Source of the DNA: Spirogloea muscicola
Taxonomy: Eukaryota > Streptophyta > Zygnematophyceae > Spirogloeales > Spirogloeaceae
DNA length: 14,330 nt
Reading direction: 5' to 3'
Assembly: GCA_009602725.1 (NCBI GenBank)
Contig: WELB01000160.1
Span: 118,796 to 133,125 of the forward strand
In this document: in pieces, positions 9,704 through 14,330 of the stretch
Layout: each line of letters starts with the position of its first letter
Position numbering within the stretch: the first letter of the stretch is position 1
Program-made: the position numbers and the translations under genes
Notes under the pieces: model-generated
The model's input: the letters and a program-made list of their open reading frames with translations, nothing else
Told to the model about the DNA's origin: nothing
The model's database searches: none

Positions 9704-10024
9704 GTGTAGATTCTCGATAAGTCAGGTGAAGCAGGTTAGGGTCCTCTCCAATACATTTAGTGGTCAAGCTCAAGCCAAGGTCAATGCCACTGTCTTCGAT
9801 GCAAGTCGACAGATTGGTCGACTTTAGTGTTATCTCATCATGTAGTACGAGAGAGGGCCCTACAAGGTGAACAGGCTGGAAGGGCAAGCGCAAAGCCCGG
9901 TTGCCAACAATGTGCCAGGGCATCTATGTAGAGCCAATGAGCTTTCCTGCTAGGATTTTTGTTCAGTTGCAAACCTGCCAGACAGCAGGCGCTAGGGGGG
10001 CCTGCTCCATCAGCAATGCAGTCA

Positions 10025-10071
10025 AGGGGGCAAAACATATATTTTGGCAATAACAGCCGCTGTTGCCCCCT
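10025..10071. repeat. 9-bp inverted repeat enclosing a smaller palindrome
   Basis: AGGGGGCAA (10025-10033) and TTGCCCCCT (10063-10071) are exact reverse complements. Between and overlapping them is AACAGC-C-GCTGTT (10052-10064), so two mutually exclusive hairpins are possible. The repeat sits in the 3' flank of MSH6, about 320 bp past the stop. Function unknown. Confidence 0.6.
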
Positions 10072-10422
10072 GAGCCCCCCTCCAGCCATGCTCCTCCTAA
10101 ACCACAGCTTCGATTTGTGGAGCCCCATTCCTTCCACTATCTTTGCCCTTTGCTTGCGTTGGCTCGGCTGGGCCTCCCTTTCCATGCATGCGCACCGACT
10201 GCCCTCCTTGCAAAAGCACTTCTCCCCCCTTCCCTCTCAGGCCGCGCATTGGCTGCTGCCTCCGCTGTCCAACAGGGCGACGCTTTTCCGCCCTCTAGTT
10301 GTCTTGCATCTGCACGTGCCGAGAGCTTATTGAGCCTCCCCTCACAGAAGTCATGGCGAGAAGTTTCGACCCTTTCAGACCTTGTCTGTTACCTTGGGCT
10401 GGCCTCTCACAGCCATTTCCTT

Positions 10423-10454
10423 GCATGAAAAGGATCTATTTCTCCTTTTCATGC
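10423..10454. repeat. Perfect 12-bp stem, 8-base loop hairpin
   Basis: GCATGAAAAGGA (10423-10434) and TCCTTTTCATGC (10443-10454) are exact reverse complements separated by TCTATTTC. The site lies between the convergent genes, 0.7 kb past MSH6 and 1.3 kb past GRAS. It is too short for a plant microRNA precursor. It could be a 3' UTR stem-loop or a remnant of a small inverted-repeat element. Confidence 0.85.
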
Positions 10455-11603
10455 CTCATCGCACCTTCTTTTCCTCAGACCAAGAGAATGGCTGAATGAC
10501 GAAAGTGGCGTCAGGGTGTAAAAGTCTTTCTTCGCTGGAAACCTCGACCGCCTCAACATAATGTAGTATAAAAACTCAACATTATTGCAAATGGTCTGCA
10601 GTAGCAATTCAGGCGGCAATACGCAATACAAGGAGGTGGCCCTACGTGCGTGGAAGATGTGATGCACTTGTGGCGTTGAGGAAGTGGGATTGCTTGGGTT
10701 GCGAAGGTTGGTGTTGCTGGGCCCGCCAAGCAGCTTCGCTTTGATTTAATCGCACAGCAGTACCTAGAGTACTGAGGAAGTACGTGTCTTCTTTCAACTT
10801 TTCCGAGCCTAGGGAATAGGGCTGCAAGTTGATATCCGCGTCAGACCCACTAAACGTATGACAACAACCCGTTGTACACTTCAGCTGCTCTATTCTCAGC
10901 CGCAGGAGCGCAGGCTACCTGGTGTTTGCTTTCAAGGCCTTGCATGGCTTTCTGGTGGTGGCCTCTCTGCCAGCAGAAGCCGCCACTACCTTGCACCTGC
11001 ATTCTGGGGCGAACATTGAAATGCAGATTGGAGGATCATAGAGGACACTCAAGCCTTTCTGACCATGGCGCTTGGACCAGGCGTAGTCTCGTTTCCTCAT
11101 ATAGTAGAGGCACTCAGAATTTCTCCGTGACGCAGTGCTGTAAGTGAAAGTATGTAGTCTCCAGCTCCCCCACCGTGATGTCCACCCCACCCAGCAAATC
11201 CCATTTCCTTCCGGCAGGGGGCCAGGGGGGGTGTAATATTTGCCACCACATTTGCAAGAATCAGGATGCAATTCCTACAGGTTAGCCAGCGGCTAGTGAG
11301 TGGCTCGGTAGTGCAGCAGGCATCCAACATTCTTGATGTGCTTATCTTGTGCTTGGCAAAAGTGGGCCTCTATATTTGTTAGTGCTGTGTCCCTTGGAGC
11401 CCTGCTACAGCTGACGCCTCTTAGTCTCAACTGCAGTCAGACCTTTTTTCTCCTGGGCTGCAGAGGTACAGCAACCAGAAGCGAGTACTCTGCTCAGTGA
11501 GGGCCAAAGCACGTGAGGCAGGACCAAAGTGTACGGCAGCCGGCCGAAAACATGCCCGAGCAATGTTCAGTCCAGTAGTAAGTGCATGGAGCAGACATTG
11601 TTC

Positions 11604-11660
11604 CTAATTCCTTGACATATAGGCAAGGAAGCTGAAGGCCAAGGAATTAGCTGAAGGCCA
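11604..11660. repeat. Short direct and inverted repeats downstream of the GRAS gene
   Basis: AGCTGAAGGCCA occurs at 11630-11641 and again at 11649-11660, each preceded by CAAGGAA-like sequence. In addition CTAATTCCTTG (11604-11614) is the reverse complement of CAAGGAATTAG (11640-11650). All lie within 125 bp of the GRAS stop, in its likely 3' UTR, and would allow a hairpin in the transcript. Significance unknown. Confidence 0.5.
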
Positions 11661-11727
11661 GCCATAAGCTGGGGGCCTGCATTTACCCATGGCATAAGAG
11701 AGAGAAAGTGTCTGAGCGAGGGGTGAA

Positions 11728-11875
11728 TCAGAATGCGGGCTGCCAAGCAGTGGCGTGCATGATGGGGAAGTCCTTGTAGGACAGCATGAGCGCGCCGCCC
11801 TGGTCCTTCACTTCTGTGCCCGTAAATTGCTCCACCAATGCTTTCACCTCCCTCAGTGCCGCCGGCGAATATGGC
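11728..11875 (-). other. GRAS exon 4: SAW motif and stop
   Basis: The acceptor GCGTGGTGCAG joins in phase 2 to give R-PYSPAALREVKALVEQFTG, then GGALMLSYKDFPIMHATAW and QPAF, stop TGA. The terminal L.L.WKD.P....SAW signature is present as LMLSYKDFPIMHATAW. This exon fixes the gene's end and its strand. Confidence 0.92.
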
Positions 11876-13994
11876 CTGCACCACGCAGTGCGCTTGCGGA
11901 TGATCAGCATTCATAACTGTACAGAACAGATTGCTTGCTACCATACTCGCAAGCAGCCATTCACCAGCTCTATTGAAAAGGGGGTTGCATGGAACGCATG
12001 ATGCCTGCTTCCAAAGTGGATGTATTGTAAGAATGCATCATTGACAGGCTTATTGAAGAGGATATCGAGGGGCTACTGCTGGTTTTACAAACGACACATC
12101 AAATGCCAGGAGCACGAGATCAAGACTTCTACCTGCTGCAGAAGCCGCTCTCACGCAAGCGGCACTGCCACTTGGGCAAATATTCGGTCCGCCGCGTGCG
12201 TTGGAGGCCCTCATATGCCACCAGGTTCATGATCTCCGCGCCCAGCGCATGCTTCTCAAACACGTACCGGTCCTTGCTTGTGCGAGGCAAGAATGAGTCG
12301 ACTGCCGCCATGACCACCTGCATGGCGTCAAGAGACTGCAGGACACGTGGTGCATTGGGTGGGCGACCCAGTGGTGCTGTGAGTTGCAGCCAGGTGGAAC
12401 CAAGTTGCCAAGATTTGGGGCAAGCAATTGGTGAAAGAGGAGTACAAATTTAGCAAAACACGCGTGCTAGAGCGGTCAGCTTCACGACAGCTTTGACTGC
12501 CAAAACTACAATACCGTCGCTTGTATATGCTAGACAACAAGCTCACAGGTGCACATAGAGCTAGTGGTGTGACCTGCTGGAAGCGCTGGAGGAAGAATGG
12601 GCTGCTGCCATTGCTGTGCTTCTCAACCACAACCAAGATGGCAGGGTTGAGGGACCGCAGAAGTCGTAGGACCTTGGCACGCGGATTCGAGTGCAGCACT
12701 TTCTCATCCGGCACCGTGTGCAGGCGGATGACAGCATTGACAGCCAGCGCCTCGCCGGGCTCGAGCGCCAGCGTCTCAGGGCGCAGGTCCTCGAGCGCGC
12801 CGCTGAGGATGCGGTACTCGAACGGCACTGCCAGCGATGCGGCCAGCAGCGACAGCTGGCGCTGCATCTCCTCGTACGCCATGCGGGGCGGCTTGTTGAA
12901 GTTGGCGTCGGGGCTGCATGGCAGCACCGTGATGCGCAGCCGTGGTCGGCCCTGCGGCCTTGCGGCGAACGCACGGATGACCGACTCCCACTGCCCGCCC
13001 TGCGCAGGTCACACCAAGTCGTGTCAGTCCCCTGGACACTATCATTGCTTATCTGTTACAGTAATTGACTGTTACAGTAATTGAAGAGTCTGCGATCCTG
13101 GCCAAGACACGAGGCGAGTCCTCGCGACCTACCTGCCACGACGAGAGGTCGAGGATGTGCACGTGACATTCGGAGCGCAATGCGTCCAGCATGGCCACGC
13201 CGGCGGACATGTGGGCGAAGCGCACGAACGGCAGCGCGTCGCACACGGCGCCGATGGCGGCGCCGAGCTCCTTGGGCGGCGGCCTCGGGCTGCTGCCGGC
13301 GGCGACGAGTGCCGAGCCCTCGCCCAAGCCGATGCGCTCCTTGAGCGCCTCGACGAAGAGGTAGGCGGTGCGCTGCGAGGCGTCGCCGCTGGGCTGCGCC
13401 TCCCGCTTGAGGAGGCTGAGCAGGAACTTGGCGCGCTGCCAGTCATCGGTCGCAATCGCCTCGGCGAACGCCACGAGCTGGCTGCGCAGCTGCAGGCCAC
13501 GGCCGCGCCGGGCGGTTGCGCCGGCGGCCTCGGCGGCGGCCGTGGCCTGGCTACCGGTCGGGAGGAAGAAGCTGTCGAGGTGGAAGGCCGGCTGGTGCCG
13601 CAGCTGCCATGACGTCGCCGGCACAAAGCGCTCGGCCGCGTCCTCATGGCCAGTCGCAGACGGCTGGTCGAAAGCCACGACAGCGCCACCGCCGGCGGCG
13701 CCGGTGGCGCTGGACAGCCAGGCCTGCGACTGAGAGAGGCTGGTGATGGCAGGTAGCGCTGGGAGGTCTTCCAGGCCGCCGCCACCTCCAGCGGTGGCGA
13801 GCGAGACGCCGGCGATCGGGACGAGGTTCAGGGCATGGCTCTCGGCAATGGCGGCCGCCGACATGGCGCTGTCGTGCGGGCCGCTGGCGAGGGACGACGA
13901 GTCCGGCGAGGAGGCCCTCAGGTCGCCAGACGAGGCCACGATGTTGCCATTGACGCAACCGCCTCCGCCATCGCCGCCACCGCCGCTCTCGCCG

Positions 13995-14031
<37 letters not shown>

Positions 14032-14330
14032 CCCGGCAGCACTCGAGCAGCGGCGCGATGTCCAGCTGCCACCAGCTCGGCGTCTCGCCGTAGTCGCTGG
14101 CCTCGGCTGTGGCTGCCACCAGCTCGCTGGCGCCGCTGCCGCCGCTGTGGTCGACGCCGTGAAGCGGGTTGCCGTCCGCCCCGGCGGCCGTCGCGGCGGC
14201 GGCCAAGCCGTCGCACGGCGGCGGTGGCGGCCTCGCGTCCTCGTCGGACTGCCCGCAGCTGTCGCAGCCGCTCTGGCCGCCGCTGCCGCCATGGCCGACA
14301 GCCGGCGGTGACGGCGGCCTCGGCGACCGC
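11728..14330 (-). CDS. GRAS-family transcription regulator, four exons, 5' partial
   Basis: GRAS proteins are plant nuclear regulators that act through protein-protein contacts, and in some cases DNA binding, in development and hormone signalling. Exons in transcript order: >14330-13133, 12999-12574, 12335-12133, 11875-11728. They join in phases 0, 0 and 2 into about 657 residues plus stop TGA. The GRAS signatures appear in order: an LHRI-like helix (LRSQLVAFAEAIATDDWQRA), a VHIID variant (HVHILDLSSWQ) followed by GGQWESVIRAFAARP, a second leucine-rich stretch (MQRQLSLLAASLAVPFEY), PFYRE-type EKHSNGSSPFFLQRF, and the SAW end (NLVAYEGLQRTRR ... MHATAWQPAF). The frame is open to the right edge with no in-frame ATG before the conserved part, so the start lies outside. 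Subfamily is unresolved; VAYEGLQRTRR and the SAW region remind me of SCL32-type proteins, at low confidence. Confidence 0.93.
12133..12335 (-). other. GRAS exon 3: PFYRE end and SAW start
   Basis: After the acceptor CGTGTCCTGCAG it encodes SLDAMQVVMAAVDSFLPRTS, then YVFEKHALGAEIMNLVAYEG and LQRTRRTEYLPKWQCRLRES, then GFCS. This is the EI.N.VA.EG..R..R.E....W..R....GF block of GRAS proteins. It ends in phase 2 (AGCAG|GTAGAA). Confidence 0.92.
12574..12999 (-). other. GRAS exon 2: post-VHIID, second leucine-rich region and PFYRE start
   Basis: After the acceptor CCTGCGCAG the exon reads GGQWESVIRAFAARPQGRP, then LRITVLPCSPDANFNKPP, MQRQLSLLAASLAVPFEY, EPGEALAVNAVIRLHTVPDE, LRSLNPAILVVVEKHSNG and PFFLQRFQQ. 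These are the canonical GRAS steps (QW..LIQALA.RP..PP.LRIT; AVN...LH; NP.I.VVVE; PFF..RF). The donor CAGCAG|GTCACA is weak but phase 0, and the next exon continues the family pattern. 142 codons. Confidence 0.92.
13053..13084. repeat. Perfect 16-bp tandem duplication in GRAS intron 1
   Basis: CTGTTACAGTAATTGA occurs at 13053-13068 and immediately again at 13069-13084, with no mismatch. It lies in the 133-bp first intron (13000-13132), between the donor and the middle of the intron on the minus strand, and makes up about a quarter of that intron. Its AT-rich character contrasts with the flanking GC-rich exons. Confidence 0.95.
13133..13495 (-). other. GRAS exon 1, conserved part: LHRI and VHIID
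   Basis: From LQLRSQLVAFAEAIATDDWQ to HVHILDLSSWQ, 121 codons. LHRI contains WQRAKFLLSLLK and SQRTAYLFVEAL. Next comes PFVRFAHMSAGVAMLDAL, the pre-VHIID segment (PYxxFAHxTANQAILEA type). The core motif reads VHILD instead of VHIID. The exon ends with TGG CAG|GTAGGT, a good donor, in phase 0. Confidence 0.93.
13496..14330 (-). other. GRAS protein N-terminal region: long low-complexity segment
   Basis: At least 278 residues precede the GRAS domain. They are rich in Gly, Ala, Ser and Pro. Near the edge there is a Pro run after CGQSDEDARP. A short non-repetitive island, ETPSWWQLDIAPLLECCRDG (about 14028-14087), is followed at once by an 11-Gly run. Further on come SLSQSQAWLSS and HLDSFFLP. GRAS N-termini are normally disordered and variable. 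The WWQLDIAPLLECC island looks like a short interaction motif, but I recognise no named one. Confidence 0.75.
13996..14030. repeat. (CCG)n microsatellite encoding a poly-Gly run in the GRAS protein
   Basis: An uninterrupted 35-base CGC/CCG triplet tract. On the minus strand it is read as GGC/GGN Gly codons and gives 11 consecutive glycines, followed by further Gly-rich segments. Length polymorphism between individuals is likely and would keep the frame. Confidence 0.95.

Larger units (their letters stand above)
9704..11727. other. Convergent intergenic region; no gene supported
   Basis: About 2 kb lies between the MSH6 stop and the GRAS stop (which is on the other strand). Open frames here are at most about 124 codons, have no recognisable motif, and show no splice-linked continuation. 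It presumably holds both 3' UTRs. I see no AATAAA-type signal I would trust and no tRNA-like cloverleaf. A pyrimidine-rich stretch covers about 10071-10300. Short inverted repeats are listed separately. Confidence 0.7.

Noticed and set aside
9959-10499. Overlapping plus-strand frames of about 66-124 codons as a separate small gene
   Set aside because: Three overlapping frames with Pro/Ser/Leu-rich, motif-free translations in a pyrimidine-rich stretch; no splice signals linking them to anything.
11232-11236. TGTAA as a polyadenylation signal
   Set aside because: This is a chlorophyte-type signal, sits 1.5 kb past the MSH6 stop, and a 5-base match is expected by chance.
10872-11330. Overlapping frames on both strands as a gene in the intergenic region
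   Set aside because: No recognisable domain, no coding bias like the neighbouring genes, and frames open on both strands.
13835-14311. Plus-strand alanine-rich frame opposite GRAS exon 1
   Set aside because: A shadow of the CCG-rich GRAS N-terminus; the translation is poly-Ala/Gly/Arg with no domain and no splice-linked continuation.
1-14330. CRISPR arrays, tRNA/rRNA genes, transposase or reverse-transcriptase genes, defence-type gene clusters
   Set aside because: I looked on both strands and found none; the window is explained by two ordinary plant-type nuclear genes and their introns.

Overview
The window is nuclear DNA of a green plant or streptophyte alga. Coding stretches are GC-rich and full of Ala/Gly/Pro runs. 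Introns are of moderate length (about 130-390 bp), more AT-rich than the exons, and bounded by GT..AG. No bacterial operon structure is visible. A Tudor-domain MSH6 next to a GRAS-domain transcription factor, with a GRAS gene that is itself broken by three introns, fits an early-diverging streptophyte. A zygnematophyte alga is my best guess; this is inference, and a bryophyte or lycophyte is not excluded.

Layout. (1) Positions 1-9703, plus strand: most of one MSH6 mismatch-repair gene, with at least 23 exons. It enters the window already in frame, so the N-terminus, where a PCNA-binding box would lie, is outside. From the Tudor domain to the stop codon I could chain nearly all exons by reading frame, splice-site phase and family motifs. 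The only unresolved stretch is the non-conserved linker around 1264-1700. (2) Positions 9704-11727: about 2 kb with no supportable gene, holding both 3' flanks and a few short inverted repeats. (3) Positions 11728-14330, minus strand: a GRAS-family transcription factor of four exons, entering from the right edge with its start codon outside.

The two genes are convergent (tail to tail) and have unrelated jobs. MSH6 pairs with MSH2 as MutS-alpha to recognise base mismatches and small loops. The Tudor domain ties this plant-type MSH6 to methylated histone H3. The GRAS protein is a probable nuclear regulator. Neither promoter is inside the window.

I do not see a previously undescribed system. 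The points most worth a second look are the Tudor-MSH6 in a probably early-branching lineage, a GC-AG intron in MSH6, the intron-split GRAS domain with a long unusual N-terminus, two intronic tandem duplications, and a perfect 12-bp hairpin between the genes.
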